NCBI GenBank assembly: GCA_001723645.1
Contig: MDLC01000010.1
Span: 1 to 64,000 of the forward strand
Length of the DNA stretch: 64,000 nt
From: Candidatus Endobugula sertula
GTDB lineage: Bacteria; Pseudomonadota; Gammaproteobacteria; Pseudomonadales; Cellvibrionaceae
Reading direction: 5' to 3'
In this document: one piece after another, positions 56,589 through 64,000 of the stretch
Numbering within the stretch: position 1 is the first letter of the stretch
How the letters are laid out: each line of letters opens with the position of its first letter
Position numbers and translations under genes: made by a program
Notes under the pieces: model-generated
What the model saw: the letters and a program-made list of their open reading frames with translations, nothing else
Told to the model about the DNA's origin: nothing
Database searches by the model: none

Positions 56589-57611
56589 ATGAATATTAAA
56601 CTTATCTGTCATGTAAAAAACAGTTTTGAATATCTGCCCAGTTTTCTCGCTTATCACGAAGATCTATTTGATGAAATACATATCATAGATCAGTGTTCGG
56701 ATAAAGACTTAAGAGGCTTGAATAACAAGAACAGCCATATATTCTTTTATAAAACAGCTTATAGCTTTTTTAATGCTATGATTGCAACAACTGCCATCCT
56801 GGAATTCAAGAATATTCGTCATAATAGTGATTTTATATTCATCCTTGATATAGATGAATTCCTACCATTCGCTCAAAGGACTAGCTTTGAACATTTCTTG
56901 AAAGAACATAACAAGAATGACGCTATCCGCTTTCAATGGTGTAACGGCTTACATTTTTTACCAGAAGGAAAAGAAGATTTTTTTTTACACGAAAGCAGTG
57001 ATGTGCGTTTTTTTAACAAAAAAAGTACCACATCAAAACTAGCATATAACTCACATAAAACTCCCTGGTTTCTTCCACTGCATGGTAACCACAATGCAAA
57101 ATTTCACTTTGCCAAATTTGCTCTGTTACGAAAGCGATCTCAAATAAGTGAGAGCTATCTACCGCTATACCACATTCCATTCACCTCAAAAAAAAACTTG
57201 ATAGAAAAAGTGAAGAATTTTGATAAAGATGAATTTCTTGAAAAAATAATAAACAGACATCAAATAACCAAAAACATCTTTCAGCGCCTTACAAATAATG
57301 AAGCAACAGAAGATGACTTAAGTTTTTTTGCCGCCAATTATAGAACGATTGGACGAGAAGAAGTGATTGAAGCCCACGCTGGCCACTTCCAGAAAAAAAT
57401 GTTTTTTCAGGGACTACAAGAAAAAATATCACATTGGATATCACATTTAAATGAGTGTACAGAGGTTAAAACACACCCATCACCAGACACACATAAAGAC
57501 CAAGCGCTCAAGGTTCTTGGAAAAAAAACAGTAGGAGGACGTTTTTTCCTATATCAACTTATTAAAAAAAATATATTTATTGATGTTGAAAATGTTATTC
57601 GTTTTAAATAG
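56589..57611 (+). CDS. GT2/GT92-like glycosyltransferase
   Basis: A 340-residue protein starting MNIKLICHVKNSFEYLPSFL, with the GT-A-type ILDIDEFLPF (DxD in LDIDE). HGNHNAKFHF and LPLYHIPFTSKKNLIEKVKN recall Glyco_tranf_2_4 proteins that hold these blocks downstream of the DxD. It is the last gene of the plus-strand LPS run. The acceptor is unknown. Confidence 0.75.
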   Translation: MNIKLICHVKNSFEYLPSFLAYHEDLFDEIHIIDQCSDKDLRGLNNKNSHIFFYKTAYSFFNAMIATTAILEFKNIRHNSDFIFILDIDEFLPFAQRTSFEHFLKEHNKNDAIRFQWCNGLHFLPEGKEDFFLHESSDVRFFNKKSTTSKLAYNSHKTPWFLPLHGNHNAKFHFAKFALLRKRSQISESYLPLYHIPFTSKKNLIEKVKNFDKDEFLEKIINRHQITKNIFQRLTNNEATEDDLSFFAANYRTIGREEVIEAHAGHFQKKMFFQGLQEKISHWISHLNECTEVKTHPSPDTHKDQALKVLGKKTVGGRFFLYQLIKKNIFIDVENVIRFK

Positions 57612-57693
57612 TGCTTCTCTGTACACGACAATTTTGAGGCTAAAAATAGGACCATCATGGTAGCCCGTTGATCTCAATATAATCTGCCAATAG

Positions 57694-57816
57694 ATCATTA
57701 AATGGCTATATAGGCAACGGCAAAAAGCCTTAAGTCTGTTTGATGTGCGTGTATTAGATCATTTGGTGGTTGGCGTTGATGGGGCTGTCGGTCTTGCGGA
57801 GCAAGGGCTAATTTAA
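57694..57816 (+). pseudogene. RadC-family C-terminal remnant
   Basis: The frame KALSLFDVRVLDHLVVGVDG then LAEQGLI and TAA matches the C-terminal end of RadC/JAB-type proteins, which usually ends 'vDvrvlDHliVg...fae.gll'. Only about 40 codons remain and a stop lies just upstream (57691). RadC-like genes are common on genomic islands, so this is probably a scar of a lost element between the LPS cluster and abiE. Confidence 0.75.
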
Positions 57817-57925
57817 GGCTTATAGCTGAGGTATGGTTTATTTATTAAGTATTTAAAGTACTTAAAATACAAAGTATACAAACTATTTGATTGCCTTGGT
57901 TTAAAAAATAGTATAAATTCGTAGT
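57817..57925 (+). promoter_or_regulatory. abiE promoter and operator-like dyad
   Basis: The inverted repeat 57849-57870 has outer arms GTATTT / AAATAC around the palindrome AAGTACTT. AbiEi antitoxins repress their own promoter by binding inverted repeats, so this is the likely operator. TATAAA at 57912-57917 is a good -10 and lies only nine bases before the abiEi ATG, with no ribosome binding site in between, so the transcript may be leaderless. Confidence 0.5.
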
Positions 57926-58696
57926 ATGGGTACGGAAAGAGAGTCAAAATTAAACCAATTACTGAGTACACAATCCCACGGGATCGTGTTAACGACAACA
58001 TGGCTCGTCGATCAAGGCTATAGCCTTGATCTTCAACAGCAGTACAAGAGAAGCCAGTGGTTTGATTCAATCGGTAAAGGCGCTTTGATACGTCACGGCG
58101 ATCAGGTGGATTATCTAGGAGGGCTTTATGCACTCCAAGCGCAACTTGGTGCTACCACCCATCCAGCAGGAAAAACCGCATTGGAAATACAGGGTAAAGC
58201 CCATTACTTGAAGCCGTCACTTAAGCAAGTGCAACTCTTTGGCGGGAAGGATGAGAACTTGCCGCTTTGGTTTAAAAAACACCATTGGGGGGTCAGCGTA
58301 AAAGCCAAGTTTACGTCCTTTTTACCGCCAGAGCTGGGGTTGGTCGAGATCGAACATAAAGGCTTCAAGGTAAACGTTTCAAGCCCTGCTAGGGCGGTGA
58401 TGGAGTGTTTATATTTAGCGCCCAAATACCAGCCGCTAGTGGAAGTGTATGAGCTGATGGAAGGGCTTAATAATTTACGCCCAGTACTCGTACAAAAACT
58501 ATTGGAACAATGTACCTCCATAAAGGTCAAGCGGTTGTTTTTGTACTTGGCGGATAAGGTAGACCATGAGTGGCTTGATCTTGTTAATTTAGACAAGATT
58601 GAATTGGGTTCGGGTAAACGTGCGATCGTGAGTAATGGCGCTTATGTCTCTAAATACCAGATAACTGTACCCAAGGAATTAGAGGCTGCAACGTGA
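57926..58696 (+). CDS. abiEi: AbiEi-family antitoxin (type IV)
   Basis: A 256-residue protein. The N-terminal winged helix (LNQLLSTQSHGIVLTTTWLV) is the DNA-binding part; DQGYSLDLQQQYKRSQWFDS follows. The C-terminal domain has SSPARAVMECLYLAPK, the typical family motif. It represses the operon and prevents toxicity of AbiEii, classically without stable complex formation. The stop overlaps the toxin start by 4 bases (GTGA). Confidence 0.92.
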   Translation: MGTERESKLNQLLSTQSHGIVLTTTWLVDQGYSLDLQQQYKRSQWFDSIGKGALIRHGDQVDYLGGLYALQAQLGATTHPAGKTALEIQGKAHYLKPSLKQVQLFGGKDENLPLWFKKHHWGVSVKAKFTSFLPPELGLVEIEHKGFKVNVSSPARAVMECLYLAPKYQPLVEVYELMEGLNNLRPVLVQKLLEQCTSIKVKRLFLYLADKVDHEWLDLVNLDKIELGSGKRAIVSNGAYVSKYQITVPKELEAAT

Positions 58697-59571
58697 ATGA
58701 TGCTTATAAAAAACAAGTTGGTCTTTTACTGGATGTATTGCCAGAAGTCGCTAAAGAGAGTTGCTTTGCCATGCACGGTGGCACAGCAATTAACTTGTTT
58801 GTAAGAGATATGCCAAGGCTATCGGTTGATATCGACTTGACCTATGTGCCAATAGAAGAAAGAGGCGAAAGCCTTAAAAAGGTTAATGATGCACTTATTC
58901 GCATAAAAGAGCGAGTAGAAGCGATAAAGTCGAACGTGCGTATCAATCATAAAGAGAATGTATGCAAGCTTCAAATATCGGATAGTGGTACGCAAATCAA
59001 AATTGAAGTGAATATGGTAGGACGAGGGCTATTAGGTGAAGCATACAAAGCCCCCTTATGTGATATCGCTCAGGAAGAATTCGATGCTTTTTGTGCCATG
59101 ACAATTGTGCCAATGTCACAGCTTTATGGTGGCAAGATATGCGCGGCACTGGATAGACAGCATCCGCGTGATTTATTGGATATCAAGTTATTGCTTGATA
59201 TCAAAGGCTTTACGAGCGAGATCAAAAAAGGGTTGGTTAGCAGCCATCGCCCAACGCATGAACTGTTAAAACCAAGCCTACAAGATCAGCGAACTGCTTT
59301 TGATAATCAGTTTGAGGGGATGAGTGTCATTGATTTCTCCTATGAGGATTACGAGCAAACCCGCTTGCAATTCATTGAACGGGTTAAGGGTTGTTTAACC
59401 AATGAAGACAAAGCATGTTTGCTGAGTGTTAATCAGTTAGAGCCTGACTGGGGAATTTATCACTTTCAGAATTTCCCCTCAGTGAAGTGGAAGCTCTCAA
59501 ACTTGGAAAAATTCAGGGATGAGAGAAACAACGATTACCAAGCACAGTATGAACGTTGGAAAGCATATTAG
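58693..59571 (+). CDS. abiEii: AbiEii nucleotidyltransferase toxin
   Basis: A 292-residue protein starting GTG. The nucleotidyltransferase motif I is intact: MHGGTAINLF (G29, G30) followed by D46 and D48 in LSVDIDLTY. Further motifs: IKIEVNMVGRG, SQLYGGKICAALDRQHPRDL and the RDLLDIKLLLDI region. Characterised relatives transfer nucleotides onto tRNA and cause growth arrest, giving abortive phage defence. It forms a two-gene operon with abiEi. Confidence 0.92.
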   Translation: MNDAYKKQVGLLLDVLPEVAKESCFAMHGGTAINLFVRDMPRLSVDIDLTYVPIEERGESLKKVNDALIRIKERVEAIKSNVRINHKENVCKLQISDSGTQIKIEVNMVGRGLLGEAYKAPLCDIAQEEFDAFCAMTIVPMSQLYGGKICAALDRQHPRDLLDIKLLLDIKGFTSEIKKGLVSSHRPTHELLKPSLQDQRTAFDNQFEGMSVIDFSYEDYEQTRLQFIERVKGCLTNEDKACLLSVNQLEPDWGIYHFQNFPSVKWKLSNLEKFRDERNNDYQAQYERWKAY

Positions 59572-59690
59572 TTGGTCATTGATTTATAGCCTTTAGGCTA
59601 TTAGGTAAAATGGTGCACCTTTCCTGTCTAGGCAGGAAAAAGCGTTTTCACGAATGGGTATACATTTAAGTATAAAATAGGGTAACTAGA

Positions 59691-61274
59691 GTGGCAGATA
59701 GCAATTTTCTTCAACAAATTCAACAACGTAGAACCTTTGCTATCATCTCGCACCCAGATGCAGGTAAAACCACCATTACCGAGAAACTCTTATTACTGGG
59801 GCAGGCTATTCAGCTAGCAGGCTCGGTTAAAGGCAAGAAAGGTCCTCACGCCAAGTCTGACTGGATGAGTATGGAGCAAGAGCGGGGAATTTCGGTAACA
59901 TCATCAGTGATGCAATTTCCCTATAAAGGCCGCACGGTTAATCTATTAGATACCCCTGGGCACGAGGATTTCTCTGAAGATACCTATCGTACCCTCACAG
60001 CAGTAGACTCTGTGCTCATGGTGATTGATGGTGCCAAAGGTGTGGAAGATCGCACAATTAAGCTAATGGATGTCTGCCGTTTACGTGATACCCCTATCCT
60101 GTCCTTTATCAATAAAATGGACCGTGATATCCGTGACCCTATTGAAGTCATGGATGAAGTTGAAGATGTCCTGAAAATTTCAGCAGCACCCATTAATTGG
60201 CCTTTGGGTATGGGGAAAGAATTTAAAGGGGTTTATAACCTCTATACCGATATTATCCATGTCTACCAACAAGGCATGGGACAGACTCTCAATGATGATA
60301 TTCAAATCAAAGGGTTGAACAGCGATGAAACCTCAACATTGCTAGGTCCTTATGCAAACGATATTCGTGAAGAAATTGAGTTGGTACGTGGAGCGACACA
60401 TGAGTTTGACATTGAAGAATATTTAGCAGGGCGTTTAACGCCGGTATTTTTCGGCACCGCACTGGGTAATTTCGGTGTGCGTGAAATGCTGGATGGTTTT
60501 GTCGAATGGGCACCTACTCCACAACCACGCTTAACCAGTGAACGTGTAGTCAGCGCAGAAGAAGAAAAATTTTCTGGTTTTGTCTTTAAAATTCAAGCCA
60601 ATATGGACCCTAAACATCGAGACCGTATTGCCTTTATGCGGGTGTGTTCAGGTAAATACACTAAAGGCATGAAAATAAAGCACGTCCGCATAGACAAGAA
60701 TATTAAAATTGCCGATGCAGTTACCTTTCTTGCTGGTGATCGCAGTGCTGTAGAAGAGGCAATTTCCGGGGATATTATTGGTTTACACAATCATGGAACG
60801 ATTCAAATTGGCGATACGTTTACTGAGGGAGAGGAATTAAAATATACAGGCATTCCCCATTTCGCACCGGAATTGTTCCGCCGTATTCGCTTAAAAGACC
60901 CACTCAAAACCAAGCAGCTACAAAGGGGCTTGCAACAACTATCCGAAGAAGGTTCTACACAGGTTTTCTTCCCTATTAATAATACGGATATTATCGTGGG
61001 TGCAGTGGGTGTGCTACAATTTGAAGTGGTAGCCTACCGTCTTAAAGACGAGTACAAGGTAGAAGCCATCTACGAGAATATTAACGTACACACCGTCCGT
61101 TGGGTAAATTGCGATGACGAGAAAAAATTTACTGAATTTAAGCGTAAAGCAGGAGATAATCTAGCAATTGATGGAGGTGATCATTTAGCCTATCTAGCCC
61201 CCACTAGAGTGAATTTATCACTAACGAAAGAGCGATACCCAGATATTGAATTTCGAGCAACAAGAGAGCATTAG
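59691..61274 (+). CDS. prfC: Peptide chain release factor 3
   Basis: A 527-residue translational GTPase that recycles RF1/RF2. G1 is HPDAGKTT (21-28), the switch has [16 protein letters not shown]3 DTPGHED, G4 NKMDRD. GTG start with AGGG eight bases upstream. Length agrees with E. coli (529). The 119 bases before it hold a stem (TTTCCTG / CAGGAAA, 59620-59639) that may terminate abiE transcription, although no T-tract follows on the plus strand. Confidence 0.97.
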   Translation: MADSNFLQQIQQRRTFAIISHPDAGKTTITEKLLLLGQAIQLAGSVKGKKGPHAKSDWMSMEQERGISVTSSVMQFPYKGRTVNLLDTPGHEDFSEDTYRTLTAVDSVLMVIDGAKGVEDRTIKLMDVCRLRDTPILSFINKMDRDIRDPIEVMDEVEDVLKISAAPINWPLGMGKEFKGVYNLYTDIIHVYQQGMGQTLNDDIQIKGLNSDETSTLLGPYANDIREEIELVRGATHEFDIEEYLAGRLTPVFFGTALGNFGVREMLDGFVEWAPTPQPRLTSERVVSAEEEKFSGFVFKIQANMDPKHRDRIAFMRVCSGKYTKGMKIKHVRIDKNIKIADAVTFLAGDRSAVEEAISGDIIGLHNHGTIQIGDTFTEGEELKYTGIPHFAPELFRRIRLKDPLKTKQLQRGLQQLSEEGSTQVFFPINNTDIIVGAVGVLQFEVVAYRLKDEYKVEAIYENINVHTVRWVNCDDEKKFTEFKRKAGDNLAIDGGDHLAYLAPTRVNLSLTKERYPDIEFRATREH

Positions 61275-61496
61275 GATAAAAAACGCCTTGTCCCGAAAAG
61301 TCACCTGCTGAAAGGAATAACTTGTTTAATCAACTGCACCTTTATCTACGAACTCACCCAGCCTTTATATTGTGAAAATAATAGGCGTACTCATCAAGAT
61401 AAACGCTGTTGTGGTAGAACACCAATGGGCACCTTACTTGATGGCAAAAATATCTGGTGGCTCACACACTAGCCTAATGAATACTTAAGGAACGTT
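61275..61496. other. Intergenic region prfC / transporter
   Basis: No gene or convincing terminator is visible in these 222 bases; the transporter promoter should lie near its 3' end. Confidence 0.4.
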
Positions 61497-62531
61497 ATGC
61501 AACAAACCAATTCTTCCCCTATTACCCATTTTCTTATTGTGGTGGCTGCATTTATTGTTGTCGTCGCGGGTATGCGTGCCGCTGAAACTATTTTAGTCCC
61601 TTTTTTATTATCTTTATTTATCGCAATCATTTGCACACCTTTGTTATCGATGATGAAGCGCTATCGCATTCCTACTGGAATTTCGATTGGTTTGATTATT
61701 GTCATGATGATGCTGGTGGGCACGTTTATCGGTGCAATTGTTGGCTCTTCTATTAATAGCTTTAGAACTGATATTCCACTGTATCAAGAAAGGCTGCTAC
61801 AACTCTCATACAATATTCAGGAATGGCTAACCAGTATGGGGCTGGTAATTAACCAACAATTATGGAAAGAGCTTTTTAACCCCAGCGCAGCCCTAACCAT
61901 AGCTGGCAACACGCTGAACTCTTTTGGTAATATGATGACCGACGGCTTTATGATTTTATTAACTGTGATGTTTATTCTCGCAGAAGAGGTCAATTTTATT
62001 GATAAGCTACGCAACGCCTCAAACTCCAGCAAAAAAACAATAGATGCTCTCATGCATTTTTCCAGCAGTATTAATACCTATATGGCCATTAAAACACTGA
62101 TTAGTTTGGCCACTGGCTTATTAGTGATGGTGGCTCTGATGATGATTGGTGTTGACTATCCGGTACTCTGGGGTCTACTAGCTTTTATGTTGAATTTTAT
62201 CCCCACCTTTGGTTCAATACTGGCAGCAATACCTCCTGTGCTGCTGGCTATTGTACAATTAGGATTTGAGGAGGCTTTAATTACAGCATTACTCTATGTC
62301 GCTGTGAATATCATTGTAGGCTCTATCATTGAACCTCGCGTTATGGGGAAAGGTCTGGATTTATCATCCTTAGTAGTCTTTTTATCCTTGATTTTCTGGG
62401 GGTGGGTACTAGGCCCGGTCGGAATGTTATTATCGGTTCCACTAACAATCATGGTAAAGATTGCTTTGGAAAACTCACCGGAAACACACTGGATTGGGGT
62501 CATGTTAGGGTCAGGAGTCAAGCATCAGTAA
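61497..62531 (+). CDS. AI-2E family transporter
   Basis: A 344-residue inner-membrane protein with about seven or eight membrane segments. The family motifs are visible: ILVPFLLSLFIAIICTPLLS near the start, LGLLAFMLNFIP-like WGLLAFMLNFIPTFGSILAA, and IIEPRVMGKGLDLSSLVVFL. Members include TqsA and PerM; substrates differ (autoinducer, Na+/H+ exchange). It lies alone between prfC and the convergent kinase gene. Confidence 0.92.
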   Translation: MQQTNSSPITHFLIVVAAFIVVVAGMRAAETILVPFLLSLFIAIICTPLLSMMKRYRIPTGISIGLIIVMMMLVGTFIGAIVGSSINSFRTDIPLYQERLLQLSYNIQEWLTSMGLVINQQLWKELFNPSAALTIAGNTLNSFGNMMTDGFMILLTVMFILAEEVNFIDKLRNASNSSKKTIDALMHFSSSINTYMAIKTLISLATGLLVMVALMMIGVDYPVLWGLLAFMLNFIPTFGSILAAIPPVLLAIVQLGFEEALITALLYVAVNIIVGSIIEPRVMGKGLDLSSLVVFLSLIFWGWVLGPVGMLLSVPLTIMVKIALENSPETHWIGVMLGSGVKHQ

Positions 62532-62591
62532 ACCTAACTGGAAGCGGTGGGTGCACAACCCTCCAAAGAATAAACAGAAACTAGGCAATTG

Positions 62592-64000
62592 TTATTCATT
62601 GACCAACTTTGGTAGACGCACGTAAAACCGACTGCCTTGACCTTCCTGAGACTCAATGCGAATAGCCCCACCATGCTTTTCAGCAATTTTTTTACACAGT
62701 GCTAAACCAATGCCTGAACCTGTATATTCTCTCTTACTCATCAATCGATTAAATAAGTTGAAAATCTGCTCATGGTAACGCGGATTAATACCAATCCCAT
62801 TATCTTCAACACAAATCTCCCAATAATGATCCTCCTCTATCGCACTTAATGAAACCGTAGGCACTTCATCATTATTATATTTAAGGCCATTCACAACCAG
62901 ATTCATTATTAACTGAAACATCTGTGCCTCAACCACATATAAACGCACACCATCATCATTCCAAATAAGGCGGCCATTTTTCTCACTGAGCAACACCATT
63001 AACGTACTATGTACTCTCTGATAGAGCTCTACACTGTCAACCCATACCTTTTCAATCGTTGTCTGATCTAATCGACTGTATTCCAAAATGCTTTTAACCA
63101 ACGCTTCTGCATCATGAGCACTACGTTCCAGAAATCCTAAATAGCGCTCTATTGTTTCATCCGTAGATTTTGATTCTACGATATGCTCTCGAAGTAATTG
63201 TGTAAATGCTGAAATAATCCGTATGGGCTCCTGCAAGTCGTGAGAACAACTATAAGCAAATCGTTCCAGATCCGCATTGGACTTGGACAATTCATCTACC
63301 AATTTATCCATTCTACTCCTGGCTTCATACTCAATTGTCACATCCCTAATAAAACAGCTATAAACCAGAACACCTGATAAATGAATGAGACTGACGGATA
63401 GTTCACCAAAAAAAGTGTCTCCACTCACTTTAGTCGCAATTACAGGCTTAGCCTGACACAGAACAGAGCCCTCAGTACTGTCAAAACTCTGGGAGCAGTC
63501 ATTATGGGTCAAAAACAACACCTCTTCACTTGGCAGAAAATCATTAATACGGCGTTGAATGACCTGCCCACTGGATACACCAAAAATAGACTCGAAAGCA
63601 GGATTAAAGTTTTTAATGTCCCCGTTAATATCCACGGTAAATAAACCTTCGGTAACATTATCAATAATAGTTGATAGGGTTTTTTCTCGATCAATCAATG
63701 CTTGCTGTACATGTTGTTTTTCTACCAATTGATCACGGAAATAAGCTAAAGAGGACGCCATAGCAGAAATCTCATCATTACCTGAGATATCAATATCCAC
63801 CTCATACTGATTATTAGCAATAGCCCGAGTATCATTGGTTAAACGATGAATGCGATTAATAATTTTAGGCTTGATAAACAAAAAGGCTAACAACAGTACA
63901 ACCAACAATGAAATAACACCTGATACCATTAATATAAATTGAGAAGCAACCACTACCTGAAGGATTTTTTGAGCTTCAGTATCAAGTTCGTTATTAGCCC
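62592..64000 (-). CDS. Sensor histidine kinase, N-terminus outside the window
   Basis: The frame is open to the right edge; a GTG at 63953 is only an apparent start, since codons upstream to 64000 are also coding-like. Domains from that point: membrane segment (about 5-28), HAMP (about 28-80), PAS sensor (about 90-205), HisKA with phospho-accepting histidine in YSCSHDLQEPIRII, and HATPase_c with N-box LIMNLVVNGLKYN, G1 VEDNGIGI and G2 GSGIGLALCKKIAEKHGG. The SHDLQEPI H-box is that of phytochrome-like (CheY-partner) hybrid and orphan kinases. No response regulator is in the window. Convergent with the transporter. Confidence 0.9.
   Translation of the reverse strand, partial: ANNELDTEAQKILQVVVASQFILMVSGVISLLVVLLLAFLFIKPKIINRIHRLTNDTRAIANNQYEVDIDISGNDEISAMASSLAYFRDQLVEKQHVQQALIDREKTLSTIIDNVTEGLFTVDINGDIKNFNPAFESIFGVSSGQVIQRRINDFLPSEEVLFLTHNDCSQSFDSTEGSVLCQAKPVIATKVSGDTFFGELSVSLIHLSGVLVYSCFIRDVTIEYEARSRMDKLVDELSKSNADLERFAYSCSHDLQEPIRIISAFTQLLREHIVESKSTDETIERYLGFLERSAHDAEALVKSILEYSRLDQTTIEKVWVDSVELYQRVHSTLMVLLSEKNGRLIWNDDGVRLYVVEAQMFQLIMNLVVNGLKYNNDEVPTVSLSAIEEDHYWEICVEDNGIGINPRYHEQIFNLFNRLMSKREYTGSGIGLALCKKIAEKHGGAIRIESQEGQGSRFYVRLPKLVNE

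Overview
The window is bacterial chromosome from a gammaproteobacterium of moderate to low GC. The evidence is a classical LPS-core block (waaA/kdtA, msbA, waaF, waaE-like and further glycosyltransferases, an O-antigen ligase), avtA, prfC and a 1-Cys peroxiredoxin, all closest in architecture to gammaproteobacterial proteins. The genus cannot be fixed from the sequence.

Layout. (1) 1-12.5 kb is accessory and heavily rearranged. It holds an IS3-family remnant, a tRNA-Ser with a damaged acceptor stem, and two copies of one module: a CHC2/TOPRIM primase-ATPase on the minus strand, diverging from an XRE repressor on the plus strand, followed by a hairpin and a near-identical 37-nt leader in front of a symE-like start. 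The right copy is intact and its primase is translationally coupled to a tyrosine recombinase. The left copy is frameshifted, fused to an antitoxin fragment and carries three 51-bp palindromic insertions. Between and around the copies lie cargo genes: brnTA, a Sec-exported single-domain toxin with a probable immunity gene, and a relBE-type pair. A roughly 570-bp array of stem-loops, five with T-rich loops, adjoins the recombinase. I read this as a small integrative element family (repressor / primase / recombinase) that carries toxin-antitoxin cargo.

(2) 12.5-41.2 kb is almost 29 kb on the minus strand holding two adjacent RHS polymorphic-toxin loci. The upstream locus (41198 to 31740) runs small exported protein, beta-propeller protein, FlgD-Ig protein, PKD/FlgD-Ig protein, small helical exported protein, RHS, immunity candidate; its RHS and PKD genes are broken by frameshifts and an amber codon. 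The downstream locus (31164 to 12527) runs LRR protein, tandem inactive rhodanese, transglutaminase, 2.6-kaa FN3 protein, RHS, immunity candidate. Nearly all members have N-terminal export signals and no VgrG, PAAR or type VI gene is present. This suggests Sec-exported RHS toxins that work with dedicated surface or periplasmic helper proteins.

(3) 41.5-57.6 kb is core chromosome: peroxiredoxin, an avtA with a broken 5' end, and an LPS outer-core biosynthesis cluster that includes an unusual two-domain glycosyltransferase and an oxidoreductase pair (FAD-dependent plus aldo/keto reductase) inside the operon.

(4) 57.6-64 kb has a RadC C-terminal remnant and an AbiE type IV toxin-antitoxin pair inserted before prfC, then an AI-2E family transporter and a sensor histidine kinase that runs off the right edge.

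Several single-base changes in homopolymers (IS orfA, RHS2, PKD gene, primase copy) mean that some of the apparent decay could be sequence error; this is flagged where it matters.
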